DNA of 64,000 nucleotides from Symbiodinium microadriaticum. Lineage: Eukaryota; Sar; Dinophyceae; Suessiales; Symbiodiniaceae. Position numbers and translations under genes: made by a program. This document shows positions 1-10,748 of the stretch, piece by piece (the stretch's first letter is position 1; every line of letters starts with the position of its first letter). The notes below the pieces were generated by a model. The model searched no databases and was not told the origin of the DNA. It saw only the letters and a list, made by a program, of their open reading frames with translations. The DNA lies in contig LSRX01000811.1 of NCBI GenBank assembly GCA_001939145.1, positions 75,782-139,781 of the forward strand. The letters run 5' to 3'.

Positions 1-253
1 TGGGGAGAATAGGATCCTATATTACAAAACGGGTTAACCAAAACGAATAACTACTAGGGTGTAGGTTTCAGGGCTTTGGGCTTAGGATCCGGGGGTCTAG
101 GGACTGTTGTTACTTTTTATTTTTGGGCCTGGGGTTTAGGGCCTATGGATTTAGGGTCTTTGGGGTTTATAGGTCTTAAGAGCAGACTCCAGGACCTCTG
201 GGCTGTGCTTGCGGCTTGTTGATATGAGCGTCTGTAGCGCTTTAAACCCAGCC
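1..253. other. Degenerate telomere-motif spacer, no gene seen
   Basis: The stretch holds scattered variants of TTTAGGG (for example near 64, 128 and 152) and no segment that reads as an exon. An open frame on the minus strand (117-299) runs into the neighbouring foldback element and is not supported. Confidence 0.4.
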
Positions 254-355
254 CTACGGTTGATGATAGAATTCCTGCATTACCCAAAATAAGGCACATA
301 ACAGAATTCTCATAGTTTAGGGTCCTTAAGGTAATGCAGGATTTCTACCATCAAC
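254..355. mobile_element. Family J foldback element, copy 1
   Basis: The element starts TTGATGATAGAATTCCTGCAT and ends ATGCAGGATTTCTACCATCAA, so its arms are inverted repeats. A second copy lies in the opposite orientation at 26908-27003 with the same termini and core (CATAGTTTAGGGTCCTTAAGG). The size and structure fit a short non-autonomous terminal-inverted-repeat element; no coding capacity is seen. Confidence 0.65.
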
Positions 356-408
356 AGTATGGGCATGTTCGGGTTTTGGTGATTGCCACAAAATCATGAG
401 GGTTTACA

Positions 409-488
409 TGGGTAGTCCCCTTTGAGGTCGGCACCCTTACATATATAAAAAGGACCCTAAACGGGACCCCCAGTTTAGAGAGCTACCC
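409..488. mobile_element. Family D foldback element, degenerate copy
   Basis: It begins GGGTAGTCCCCTTTGAGG and ends ACCCCCAGTTTAGAGAGCTACCC. This matches the family D termini (GGGTAGTTCTCTAAA / TTTAGAGAACTACCC) seen more clearly at 21566 and 61884. Confidence 0.5.
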
Positions 489-1620
489 GCATGCTGTTCG
501 AAGGCTTCATGGGCCTATAAGGTGCGAAGGCTTCTGGAGGCGAACATGTCTAGGGTTTTGAATACTGTAGGTGTTTCATGGGTCCTTTAAGAAGGTACAA
601 GGGAAAGCCTCAGGTCTCTATTTAAAATTGCTGGGAAGGATTTCACTCAGACCCTGTGGCCTTTTGGGGTTTCAAGCTAAGGTCTCGATGAGGGCGAAGG
701 GCTCTTGGACCAAAAGTCGTCAGTCTGTGTGGGCATCTGAGAGCTCAGGGCCTTTTGGGGCTTGTGACAGCTTACAGGGGTTGCACGGACCCTCAAGCTT
801 GTGCGGTGCTTTTAAGCTTCGATCAGCGCCTTTAGGGGCATGTGGTAACGTGTTGTGGGCGTTTAGAAATATAGGGCTTTTAGGCTTGTAAGCTCCAAGT
901 CATGAAGAACGCTGTATAGGGCTTCCTCAATGAGGTTAGTTGGGCATGTCGCGCCTCAGGGCCTTGTGAAGTATTTCTATGCACGGCTTAATGACAGGGT
1001 TCTCCAAGAGCTGCTATGTGTTTTGGGTTTGTAATGTGTCTATCCGGCTTTGTGAGTTAGACCTGTGAATTAAACAACAATGGATTGAAAGGTTACAGCC
1101 CCATCACAGCTATGCCACGCGATGTTTGTAGGGTTTAGGGGCTACAGTCAGAGCTTTATGATTCAAGGGTCACAACCTCAGAATTTGTGGGTCACGGCGT
1201 GCTTGTTGTCCATGTAGGGGGTACAGGACAAAGATTGAATAGGGTATTAGGCTTGAGGGTCTGCCGACATTCAGGATCGTGCTGAACGACCTGGAGGCTC
1301 AACACCTGTCTAGTAACCCTTCTACCAACCCTTGCCGCCGTAGAACATGCAGCAACTTTAAAAAACCTTGTAGCAACCCTGATGGTTATTGTAGTACCCG
1401 TATTGAACTGGACAGAAACACTTAAATAACCTTTCTCGGGCCTAGGGATCCAGCTTGGAAGGGTCAAGGTTTCCAAGAACAGCACAGCAAAAGTTGACTC
1501 GCAGTAGAAGTCAGACCATCAACCCCAAATGTTGAAGCTTACCCTAAATATCCACGTCGGCCAAGGAAAGGTTCCCATATAGATACTTCCGGGTCAACGT
1601 GTATATGGTATACATCAGAT
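489..1620. other. Unassigned sequence, no supported gene
   Basis: A plus-strand open frame at 571-891 and a minus one at 1192-1485 exist. Neither has a recognisable domain, flanking splice signals or exon-like boundaries. Degenerate TTTAGGG variants are present throughout. Confidence 0.3.
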
Positions 1621-1627
1621 ACATGGT

Positions 1628-2012
1628 ATGCATATATATATATATATATATATATGTATATGTATGTATATAAATATAAATATATATAAATATAAATATA
1701 TGTATATAAATATATGTATATAAATATATATACATGCACACAGACACACACACTATCTTTCCATCTATGGATACCTATACCGATATACCTATCTACCTAC
1801 CTATCCACCCACCTATCTACCCATCCAGCCATCTATCCATCTGTCGATCAAACCTATCTATCTATCTATCTGTCTATCTATCTATCTATCTATCTATCTA
1901 TCGAACTATCTATCTATGCATGCACCTACCCACGCATCCACCCACCCACCTATCCACACACACACAAACAGACACACACACACAGACACACACAGACACA
2001 CACAGAGACAGA

Positions 2013-2047
<35 letters not shown>

Positions 2048-2122
2048 GCACGCACACACACACACAGACAGAGACTCACACACAGACACACACAGACACA
2101 CACACACACACACACACACACT
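1628..2122. repeat. Compound microsatellite (AT/TATG, CTAT, CA)
   Basis: Successive blocks of alternating TA with TAAA interruptions (1628-1735), CTAT tetranucleotides (1750-1920) and CA dinucleotides with GACA variants (1950-2122) make up the tract. All long open frames here, on both strands, are translated microsatellite. Confidence 0.95.
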
Positions 2123-2199
2123 ACATGGGCCCAGGGGCCCGCGCAAGCCCACGCTTGGTGGTCTCAGGCTCCAGAGGGATTAGAGGCCGGGACCGAGGG

Positions 2200-2551
2200 T
2201 TTGGGACCCGGGGTTGACGGCCTAACCTTTGAGGTCGAAGGGGGTCGTGGGTTTAGGGTAAGGGTCTTGGGCTTGGGGTTCGGTTGTGGGATGTAGTTCA
2301 AGGGCAGGGTTTAGGGTTAGGTCGTTTTTTCCTCGAGGTTTATGTTCGGGTGTAATTAAGGTTTTAGGGTAAGTCATTACATCTCTCTGACTGCCGGGTA
2401 GACGACGGAAGGGCAAGCCCCAAAAACTTCTGAGATCAGGGACCCTGACTTCTAAACAATGCAAGTAAGCCTCAATCCCCCAAAAGTACCAAAACCATCC
2501 TAAATTACCTAAACCCTAAACCCTAAACCCCTAAACCCTGAACCCCTAAAC
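2200..2551. repeat. Interstitial telomere-like block (CCCTAAA side)
   Basis: Degenerate TTTAGGG variants at 2220-2370 switch to near-perfect CCCTAAA at 2508-2551. The block ends exactly where the exon candidate 2552-2657 begins. Confidence 0.7.
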
Positions 2552-2657
2552 CCCTTTAATTCTGAGGCAGCAGCAGAGTTGATCGTCACCCGCTCCTCCG
2601 AGGCATCAGAGCCCAGAGACTTCAGGAGGAAAACGTGGCCGGTGTAGGTGGTTTCGT
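2552..2657 (-). CDS. Candidate internal exon, unknown protein
   Basis: Read on the minus strand, the segment is open and protein-like (ETTYTGHVFLLKSLG followed by an acidic SDASEERV stretch). It is preceded by a CTGCCCAG acceptor and followed by GG|GTTTAGGGG, a GT donor that is itself a telomere heptamer. It lies between CCCTAAA and TTTAGGG blocks, the pattern shared by most exon candidates here. No domain is recognised and the rest of the gene is not assembled. Confidence 0.5.
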
Positions 2658-2679
2658 CTGGGCAGGGCGGTCTTTTTTG

Positions 2680-2770
2680 CGGTTTAGGGTTTAGGGTTTA
2701 GTTAGGGTTTAGGGTTTAGGGGCCCAACATATCTCAGAAACCCTAAACCCCCAAACCCCCTAAACTTGGC
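2680..2770. repeat. Back-to-back TTTAGGG / CCCTAAA block
   Basis: TTTAGGG repeats (2682-2722) are followed within about 20 bases by CCCTAAA repeats (2738-2766). The result is an imperfect inverted repeat, which fits an intron whose ends are inverted telomere motifs. Confidence 0.7.
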
Positions 2771-3626
2771 CCTGAAGCCCTAAAAGCTTCCTCTTCGACC
2801 CTTTAAGTCATCTAACGGAGGCTCGGGGCTATGGATCTCTTACGGCGGTTTGGAGCTTAGGATTCAGAGAGATAAAGCGTTTGAGGCTGTAGCGTTTAAA
2901 ATACGGGGAATTGGTGACCCACAGGAAGTGGCATCTAGAGTCAAGCTTCTGATGAACACCCTGCTAACAGGAGGCAGGTGAATTTGCCGCACGACAAGCG
3001 GCACTGGAAAGAACTCTTTCCTGCATGCGCCAGCCGCCGGGGCGACAAGTTCTTCGATCCGCTCATGGCTCCTTCACACGAAAGCCCAAGTATTGGTTGG
3101 CAGACCCGTTCGGGAGTCACAAAAGCAAGGGTTGGTCTCAAAAAATGAAGTGGCAAGTCTTTCGGCGGTGGTGTCCATAGCATCTGCTATCTGAAACTGC
3201 AAATTGCGAAGGTGACTGGCGAGAATGCTCGCATAGCGGCACTGCCCACTGACAGGCGTTACGGACGTGGGGTCCCCGCACACGCACCAAAACACGTGCT
3301 CTATTCGAATTGAATTCAGGTCGGTCGACGATCCATGGGGGCACACCACTCACTGGCGTTAAGGTCCTGAAAGCCCCGGGTTGGGCACTCTAGAGCGTCT
3401 CATGGTAGTCTATGAGATTGGGCACTCCAGGGAGTCTCACGGTAGTCTCTGAGAGTTTCAGCGGGCGAGGAGCGGACGAAGAGCGACGGGAGTAAACTGA
3501 CTTTTAAATCCCACACCGAGGGTGGGGAACAATGAACCTCTAGACTCGAGCCCTAAGTCCCCGAGCCCCAAGCCCTGAAGCCTAAACCCTAAAACTAGAT
3601 CTTGGCAGCCTAAGCTTCCCACTACT
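2771..3626. other. Unassigned sequence
   Basis: Minus-strand frames at 2941-3183, 3074-3349 and 3138-3353 overlap in different registers and none stands out. A short direct repeat (GGGCACTC plus AGTCTC near 3384-3447) is the only local structure noticed. Confidence 0.3.
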
Positions 3627-3735
3627 TCATCTCAGCGCCAGGCGGTGGATCAAGTGAGGACCCACTTCGACGACGAAGCGCTCGTCGTCGTCCTTGTCGG
3701 GCTCAAAGTACGGAGTGTTTCCACGTTTCCGAAGT
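3627..3735 (-). CDS. Candidate terminal exon, acidic-patch protein
   Basis: On the minus strand an open frame follows a CTAG acceptor and reads LRKRGNTPYFEPDKDDDER, then FVVEVGPHLIHRLALR, ending at TGA (3627-3629). The basic-then-acidic pattern and the single uninterrupted frame favour this strand over a shorter plus-strand reading. No family is recognised. A plus-strand frame at 3694-3906 overlaps it and is treated as a shadow. Confidence 0.45.
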
Positions 3736-4482
3736 CTAGTTTTTATAGCTTCGACCGGGCGTCCGCTACAGACTGGGCCAGGCTTCATTATACAGGAGAG
3801 TAGTCTCCCAGAAATGCAGGTATACTCATTCAGCTACTCAGACTCTGAAATGCATGTGTCTTGCCTGCTGTCTTTTCGTTGGCTACTTCTGCATTCCGAC
3901 TGCTGATATGCTGATGTGCCGGCACCTCTTTTCCACAGTGTTGGAAGAGACACTAAACCCACAACCCTAAACCCTGAACCGGCTCAAAACCGGCATTCCA
4001 AACCTGAAGCCACCTACCCTGAACCTCCAACTCTCTAACCCGTTACGCCGTAGACCCTGACATCGCTTCAAAACCTTGATATACAGCATAACAACCCACG
4101 TTGATGTCACGTTAACACACTTGTGAACCTCATAAACCTTAAAACCCCAAACCCTAGACCCACCCCTTTCGGCCATGTGTGGCCCGTTCTGGGCCGCCCA
4201 GCATCTGGAGATAGCCAGAAGAGCCTTAGGTATGCGCACTTTTGAGGGCTACGGTAAGGTACCAAGCGGGATACTATCAGGGTCCTCCCAAGTTTAGTAT
4301 AATGAGGGTTACGCAACAGTTGCAAAAGTTGGTATAGTTGCTATAAGGGTTCAGATAGGTTTGAGCAGAGCCTGTAGCCTTGAACATGTTGAGTTTGGAT
4401 TGCTACAGACGCCAGGGGTTGAGGGCTTTGGAGTGTAGGGTTAGGGGTGTAAGTCCTACCAATATATCTTTGCTTCCATGCC
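3736..4482. other. Unassigned, telomere-motif-rich
   Basis: CCCTAAA variants run at 3953-4160. The open frames at 3967-4239 and 4107-4325 are largely read through these repeats. Confidence 0.3.
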
Positions 4483-4588
4483 TACTTGGAGGTTCATTGG
4501 TAGTTATAAGTAGGGTTATCAGTAGGATAACTGTAGTTATAACCCATCTTAGGGGACTTATAACCTCACTTAAAACTACACATGAACC
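4483..4588. mobile_element. Family A foldback element, copy 1
   Basis: It starts TACTTGGAGGTTCATTGGTAG and ends ACTACACATGAACC. Family A consensus arms are TACTTGGAGGTTCATGGGTA and its reverse complement, with an inner GTTATAA...TTATAAC stem, total about 110 bp. Intact copies are bounded by TA, as for Tc1/mariner-type (Stowaway-like) MITEs. Confidence 0.75.
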
Positions 4589-4759
4589 CTAAACCCTACA
4601 AGAAAAAACAAAACCTTTAAAGGAACCCTTAAAGGAACCCCATAGCCCCACTCATAATAGGAACAGCTCCGCATCCCCGAAAATTGAAATCCTCTGAACC
4701 CCATGCCAGATCCCTAAAAGGCCTGCTGAACCCGCTAAGACATCCTGAGAACCGGTACT

Positions 4760-5210
4760 TGGACACATACTGTTAGGGTTTAGGCGGGTTTAGGGGTTTA
4801 GGGGTTTAAGGTTTAGGGGTTTAGGGTTTAGGGATAGGGTTTTGGGGCTTAGGCCCTAAAAACCCCTGAACCCTAAGCCCAGGCGAAGTTTGGCGTGCAG
4901 GAAAGAGACTTCGCGCTGATGGAGCCCTCGTTGACGAAGGCCACTTTGAGCTCCTCGAGAAAGTTGTGTGTGCTTTTGGTGTGAGGGTAAGGATTTATGT
5001 TTGAGGGTTTAGGAGTTCGGGTTTCGGGCTTAGGGTTTAGGATTTAGGGTTTAGGATTTCATATACAAGGGCACTACATAGGGTCTGAAAGGGTTCTATA
5101 TGGGTTTTGGGTTTAGGGTTTAGCACTTCGTGTTTAGGGTTTAGGGTTCAGGATTTAGGGTCTAGGGTTCAAGGTTTAAAGTTGGGAGTTTAGGGTGTAG
5201 GGTTCGGGGC
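4760..5210. repeat. TTTAGGG-rich block around an exon candidate
   Basis: Runs of TTTAGGG occur at 4770-4850 and 4985-5215, interrupted by the non-repetitive segment 4911-4972. Confidence 0.8.
4911..4972 (-). CDS. Candidate internal exon, unknown protein
   Basis: Minus strand: a CCAAAAG acceptor, then an open frame STHNFLEELKVAFVNEGSIS with a possible GT donor at GAA|GTCTCTTT. The amphipathic, charged sequence is unlike the flanking repeats. No domain assignment. Confidence 0.4.
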
Positions 5211-5310
5211 CCGGGGTTTACCTTGCCCCCAAATCACCTACCCGTTCGAGGACTTATAAACACTTACACGGAAACCATAACAAAGAACCTTAAAGCAACA
5301 GGGTTTAATG

Positions 5311-5373
5311 TAGGGGCCTTAGTAATTAGAACAGGGTTTTGGGGTATCTTATACTATAATTATAATAGGTAAA
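5311..5373. mobile_element. Family E foldback element, partial
   Basis: TAGGGGCCTTAGTAATTAGAA matches the terminus of the complete copy at 62084-62182. Only one end and part of the core are present. Confidence 0.5.
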
Positions 5374-5425
5374 ACCCTAAACCCTAAACATTCAGGCTTC
5401 TATATTAATCCCTAAACACCGCCTC

Positions 5426-5491
5426 CTCTAGAGCACCATCAGCGGACCAGCAGAGGGCAACCACCAGCAAGGCGATGAGGCCCTGGCTGCT
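5426..5491 (-). CDS. Candidate exon with hydrophobic (signal/TM-like) segment
   Basis: On the minus strand, after a CCTGCAG acceptor, the frame reads SQGLIALLVVALCWSADGAL and then EEA up to a GTGTTTAGGG donor. The run of about 12 hydrophobic residues followed by ADGA resembles a signal peptide or membrane anchor. A shorter plus-strand reading is also open. Confidence 0.4.
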
Positions 5492-5516
5492 GCAGGGTTT
5501 AGGGTTTAGGGGTCTT

Positions 5517-5576
5517 CGACTTTCTTATTTTATTATTATTATTATTTTTTATTACTTTTTTTTTTGGGGGGGGGGG
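5517..5576. repeat. Low-complexity TTA / poly-T / poly-G tract
   Basis: TTATTATTATT runs into T9 and then G11. The G run also disrupts any coding frame here. Confidence 0.9.
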
Positions 5577-5681
5577 AGTTTGTACAGGGCTTGTTTCATA
5601 GGTATAGAGGCTTAGGGTTGGTTGTCTATGAGGAGATTGATTCCAGGGGGCTTTTTTGAGCCCTGCTTTGTGGAGGGGAAG

Positions 5682-5795
5682 TACTTGGAGGTTCATGGGT
5701 AGTTATAAGTGGGGTTAAAAGACCCCTAATATGGGGTATAACCATAGTTACCCTACTTATAACCCCACTTATAACTACCCACGCGCTTCCAAGTA
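5682..5795. mobile_element. Family A foldback element, copy 2
   Basis: Complete copy: TACTTGGAGGTTCATGGGTA at the left and CGCTTCCAAGTA at the right, with TTATAAGTGGGGTT and its complement as inner arms. TA lies at both ends. Confidence 0.85.
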
Positions 5796-6040
5796 GGGTT
5801 CCCGCATGAAGTCTGTGGCTCAAAGGCCTCGGGGGCGGCGTTCGAGGGTTCGAGTGTTTGGGTTGCTCAACCCTAAACCCTAAAAGCCCCAAACCCCAAA
5901 CCCTAAAAGCGCTAAACCCCGAACCCTAAACCGTGGCTTCTAGGAGCAGCTACCAGTGCTGCACAGACACTGAAACCCTAAACCTATCAGGGTGTTGGCC
6001 CCACTCTCTATCCTCAGGGTAAGACTGGGAGTTGGGGCTC

Positions 6041-6140
6041 TACTTGGAGGTTCATGGGTAGTTATCAGCAGAGATAGAAGTGGGTAACTGTAGTTATACC
6101 CCATATTAGGGGACTTGCATCCCCGCTTATAACTACCTAC
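6041..6140. mobile_element. Family A foldback element, copy 3, right end lost
   Basis: The left arm is intact. The right arm stops at TTATAACTACCTACAG without the terminal CCTCCAAGTA. Confidence 0.75.
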
Positions 6141-7147
6141 AGCTGTTACAGAGTGGGGGCAGCACCCGACCTGTTGTAGGCGCCCTCATAGTACCCTATC
6201 TGAAAATACCCTTGCAGTACCCTTTTTGGTACTTTCATCAGTACTAGCCGACCCTAAGCCCTAAACCCTAAACCCTAAAACTAGCCTTGTGGTGCCCAAA
6301 CAGGGCGCCTTTATAGAAACCTGGACATGAAGCGAAGAGATTTGGGCACCCGGAGAGCCTGCTTCCAGGAAGAAGTGCCCCCACCGCAAAGTTGCCGCAT
6401 GGCGTCTATGCCCTAGTTACAGCTTACATAGGGTTTCATGAGGGTATACCGGGTATACCCGGAGCAAAAGGGTACCCTTTGAAAGTCTTTCAAATACTTT
6501 TCAACGCCACGTCACCACACCGCAGGAGTCATTCTCCGCTTTCCTAGGACCTACCTTACCTGGACCCCAAATAGCTAGCCCTTTAGGGCTCCTCATTATG
6601 ACTACTTTGCATAAGGAAAAAGGCTAGGTTCTTTGGCGTTCCGGTAAGCACCGCACAAACTATCGATCGGACCCTGTAAGGGTGCTCGCTTCGTCGTCGG
6701 GCTCTTTCGATTGAAGCTCCCGGTAAGCCAACGATCGCCCATGCTTCGGTCGTAAGAGGTTCCCATACATGATCGTGCCCTTCATCTACTTACCGTCTGG
6801 GCACATGCGCCCTTCAATACTTCTTGAGCCAGTCATTCGCTGGTGAGGTCTCTTGAAGCCCTGGCCTCTATGCCTGAATCCTAACACCCCAACTTAATCT
6901 TTCAAACCCTAAACTCAACTCGTTTCTGTCAACCCACAACAGCAATAACAATAACAAGACTGTCCTCGAGCACTAAATATTAAGCTTGCCATCCCCAACA
7001 GCCACAAAGCCCTTAACCTGAAAAACCCGACACCCTAAACCTTAAACCCTACAGCCCTAAACCCTATACACCCTGAAGCCCTAAACCTTCAAACCTGAAA
7101 GCCCCAAACCCACAGGCCCGGCCCACCTGAAAAACCCAGAATACCAC
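6141..7147. other. Unassigned sequence with CCCTAAA variants
   Basis: CCCTAAA variants occur near 6240-6285 and 6895-7120. The unique part (6290-6890) gives no convincing exon on either strand. Confidence 0.3.
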
Positions 7148-7209
7148 CTTCGCTTTTCGCTTTCTGTTTTGGAAGGCAGCTTTGGGTTCATTAACCTCGC
7201 CACCAGGTT
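7148..7209 (-). CDS. Candidate internal exon, unknown protein
   Basis: Minus strand: the acceptor CCCTAAACGAG precedes an open frame NLVARLMNPKLPSKTESEKR, and AAG|GTGGTA is a donor. A plus-strand reading of the same bases (GSFGFINLATRF) faintly resembles an RRM motif, so the strand is not certain. Confidence 0.35.
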
Positions 7210-7971
7210 CTCGTTTAGGGGGTTTAGGGCTTTCCTTTTTTGTTGGAGCCCCGGTTTAGGGTCTGGGGTGTAGGGTTAGGGTGTAGGATTTAGGGTTTAG
7301 GGTTTAGGTCTTACTGTTACTTGTCCAGTATCTTAGAGATTCTGAGATTTAAAGGTTATTTTTTGGGATTACAGAAGGGGGTTCTACTACCCCAGGAATT
7401 AGGTTAAAAGCCAGCTACTCTACTACTGGGTTTTTATCCGAGACAGGGTATATTTCTTCAAAACTTGATGAGTATTTGGCTTAGCCTCCCAAGGAACGGG
7501 GTTCAGAGTCCAGGGTTTCGAGTTGCAGGGTTTTCTGCGACCATACATAACTTTGGGCTCTAAGCTCAGGTCAAGAGATTCGTCTAAACTTTGCCCTGGA
7601 TCCTATGCAGCTCCAAAGCTGAGCCGCATGTGTGCATTCAGATGCAGTTATAGCACCGTGACAGAGTGCATGGCATAGTGTGAGCCTTACTCAGGACCCA
7701 GACATCAGCAGCCTTGGAAGCACGTCCTTACTATAACAGCACGCTGGCAAGAACATTTGACTGAAATTTGGCTCTTCGGAATGCTGATGAACCCGCGTTT
7801 CCTGCCAGGTCTAGGTCGAGGTACCAAGCGGTCTAAAGTTGGAGGTCCCGGAATCGAGAACCTGGCGGTTCAGACGACGAGGTTGTCTCAGGACGGGAGT
7901 TCGTGACGTGCCGGTCCATGGACTAGCAGAAACTAGCATGATGCCAAGGGCGCGTCTTGCACCCTGCCACA

Positions 7972-8071
7972 TGTGTAGTTCCCAAAATAGGGTCCCTTTT
8001 CGGCCTTCAAAGTAGTACGGCATCCGTGTAAAAAGACCCCCCAAAGGACCCTATTTTAGAGAACTGCACAC
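7972..8071. mobile_element. Family D foldback element
   Basis: GTGTAGTTCCCAAAATAGGG on the left pairs with CCCTATTTTAGAGAACTGCAC on the right. A central CGGCCTTC...GTAAAAAG spacer is present. Confidence 0.7.
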
Positions 8072-8215
8072 ATGCCGGCCAACACCCCAAAGAGATAAGC
8101 TCGGAAGCCAAGAGGGTTGTTGAAGACGAGGCCCCAGCCTCTGCTTCGCGCTTCCCTCATCTAGACTGTTCAGAGAGCTGTAAGTCTTTAGGTCTCGATT
8201 CTGGGGGAAGATATA

Positions 8216-8332
8216 TGCGTAGTTCTCTAAATGAGGGTGGGCCTCTGTTAGGCTCCTTTTCATAAAGGTGTCTGATTATCTTGGGGACTTAACAAAGGAT
8301 CCCTACTTAAGAAAACTACCCATACAGCACCT
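8216..8332. mobile_element. Family D foldback element, degenerate
   Basis: The left end TGCGTAGTTCTCTAAATGAGG and the right end ACTTAAGAAAACTACCCATA match family D termini, with several mismatches. Confidence 0.55.
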
Positions 8333-8706
8333 ACCATACAGCACCGGCTCAAGACCTTCTGGCTTCCTTAACCCTTTTACACCTAGGGTTTAGGGTTTAG
8401 GGTTTAGAGTTTAGGGTCTACGGTGACCTCAACCCTAAACCATCCTAAACCCTAAACCCTGTATCAACCTTTCGAAGCCAACGCAATCTTCCTCAACGGT
8501 TGACTTTCTAAGCCTTCGCTGTGTTGGAGACTCGTCGGGTCTAAACGTTAAATGAGTCTAGAACTTCGACCTAAGCTTTGTACCCTAAACCCTATGAGCC
8601 ATAAACCCTGTAACCCCTAAACCCTATAAGCCCCAGACCCTATAAGCCCTCAAAAGCCTAAACCCTAAAACCTATAAACCCTAAAACAACACCCAATACC
8701 CTCAAC

Positions 8707-8774
8707 CGCCGAATAGGATGGGAGCATCCCCCTGACTGCAGAATACATCCTCGAACAAGATGCGTTTTTCAGAG
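8707..8774 (-). CDS. Candidate internal exon, unknown protein
   Basis: Minus strand: the acceptor TGTGGACAG precedes a frame reading SEKRILFEDVFCSQGDAPIL, and GGCG|GTTGAGGG is the donor. The frame extends open on both sides. It is flanked by CCCTAAA on the left and TTTAGGG on the right. Confidence 0.45.
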
Positions 8775-8839
8775 CTGTCCACATCAAGGGTTTGGGGAGA
8801 AAAGATTCGGGTTTAGGGTTTATAGGGTTTCTGGATTAG

Positions 8840-9700
8840 GGACTAGGGTTTAAGGGGTTCAGGGTACGCTCCCTGACACTTACCATTAAAGTTCCGCCGA
8901 TGACAGCGTTTGATGGATCTCAGTCGTGCATCACAAGAATCTGCACTCACAGCCGTCTTGGCATTGGGGTAAACCCGACCCATTGCACATCGCCCTTCGC
9001 TGTCACTTTGGACAACGGCTCCCAGCCACACTCATGAAACGGCACCTTCGTTGAGAAAACTCGGCAAAATCAAACCCTTAAGGCCGAAAGTATTCCATCC
9101 TGAATGCTAGGCCCTGACAGGGGCTGGCGAGAAGAAGCCAATCCTACGATGAAAGCACGAAGCCGGGCCGCCAAACAATCGAATGAAAGGCCCTCAGGCC
9201 TAAGACTTGCAGATTTGGCCTGTCACCGTAAACCCAAGGCCCAACTACGGATGTTGAGGCTGGTATCTCAAAAATGACAAGTCCATACGGTTTTCCAGCA
9301 TTGGTACCTGTGGGTCAAGGTTTTCTGGCACGAAGTCTGGACAGCGGCTGTTGACATGAGGGACCCTATAACCCCCGAACAAAGGCCTTAATACATAGTT
9401 GGGGCTTACAATATACTTATATTAAGCAACCTAAGGCCATCACACCCTAAGAGCTGGAGCTTGTAGAAACTGCACAATGTGTGTCATCGAGACACGATTC
9501 AACACAGAGAGAACGGAAGGAGCAGGGACTCACGTGAAGGACGAAAGCCCTTTTGCTGTGATATCATCGCTGCAGGAACGAAGCAAAGGTTGTGGTTTTG
9601 GGGCTCTGTTGATGTAACATAGCGACCTTAATGCTTAGAATAGGGTGGTGGGGCATATTCCATGATAATGTCGGCACTTACTATGTCACGTTTTTGTCAA
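8840..9700. other. Unique sequence, no supported gene
   Basis: A minus-strand frame (8843-9031) begins in telomere-like sequence and has no recognised domain. The rest is non-repetitive, with a weak family E-like fragment near 9386-9435. Confidence 0.3.
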
Positions 9701-9948
9701 CCTCTGCACCCTCGGAAACCCGTCATGCCGCCTCTTGTGCTGCAAACAGCTCCAACGCCAGGGCCTACACAGGAGCAGCTGTGCACATGAAGACATCTGC
9801 GAGACGTTCGGCAAACACATGAGCATCAACGCAAACTGCATCAAGCACTCAGCCTCACGCACTGATGCTCAAACCGTTTTGCACCTGGGTAAACTCCAGT
9901 CCACTGGCTGTCATTTGCTCCGTCAAATATGTCCGCACCGGTCACAAC

Positions 9949-10533
9949 CTACCCGTCCGAACTTTCGCAAGCCGCTTCTTTGCCTTGCCTGTTTCGAAGT
10001 GCTTCGCAAGGGATTGCAGGCCCCCAGAAAGACGCCAGATGCCACGCTGTCTTCAGATGTCTGCCCGGAAATGCCTCACGAGCCATGACCGAGTCAAAGC
10101 CTGGAAAGATGGCCTCGTTGTCCGTGGGGCTGCACCTAGAAGCAAGGCACCTTTTAAGTCCCTGAACGTGACCGAGCTGCTGAGAGGTCTTGCAGGAACT
10201 CCAGGATGACATGTCGAAAAACCCCCAGAAAGACGCCAGATGCCACGCTGTTTTCAGATGTCTGCCCGGAACTGCCTCACGAGCCGTGACCGAGTCAAAG
10301 CCTGGAAAGATGGCCTCGTTGTCCGTGGGGCTGCACCTAGAAGCAAGGCACCTTTTAAGTCCCTGAACGTGACCGAGCTGCTGAGAGGTCTTGCAGGAAC
10401 TCCAGGATGACATGTCGAAAAACACCTCGTCGCATACTGCAAGCGACAGCTGCAGAAGCTTCTGCGTGGGTCCAAAGAACACGGATGCACCACTCTTCGC
10501 ACCCGGACCGAAGGTTGTGAGTTCAAAGGCCAT
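9949..10533 (-). pseudogene. 194-residue open frame with in-frame duplication
   Basis: This is one of the longest open frames that is not simple-repeat translation. It contains two copies of a 67-residue block (starting FFDMSSWSSCKTSQQLG, ending ASFWG) that differ at only two residues. Beyond its stop, other minus-strand frames stay protein-like but with scattered stops (for example VRTYLTEQMTASGLEF), so the locus may be a decayed gene. No family is recognised. The region 9.6-11.0 kb lacks telomere motifs, unlike its surroundings. Confidence 0.35.
10021..10422. repeat. Tandem duplication, 2 x 201 bp
   Basis: CCCCCAGAAAGACGCCAGAT recurs at 10021 and 10222. The two 201-bp units differ at only about four positions, indicating a recent duplication. 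The unit is exactly 67 codons, so the minus-strand frame is preserved. Confidence 0.95.
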
Positions 10534-10748
10534 CGTGCGAAATCATTCCTGTATGTTCATGTCTGCGGACGCCCAGGTAGCTCAATACTTTGATGGTTAC
10601 TGACCTGAAGTTGAACGCACCAGTCGACGTGTCACGCCTTCAACGTCAGGAACTTGTCTTGACAAAGCCATAGCCCTGTGTCACGACCATCACTGCCGAA
10701 GAACTTCGAAACATGATTACCACAACTGTGTATCAAGCATTGCACCTT

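Noticed and set aside
1539-2296. Several open frames of 70-167 residues on both strands
   Set aside because: They translate TA, CTAT and CA microsatellites (runs of YIYIY, SIYLS, THTHT, VCVCV).
3694-3906. 70-residue plus-strand frame
   Set aside because: It overlaps a better minus-strand terminal exon (3627-3735) and has no supporting motif.
7148-7211. RRM fragment (GSFGFINLATRF) on the plus strand
   Set aside because: Too short to support; the minus-strand reading has matching splice borders.
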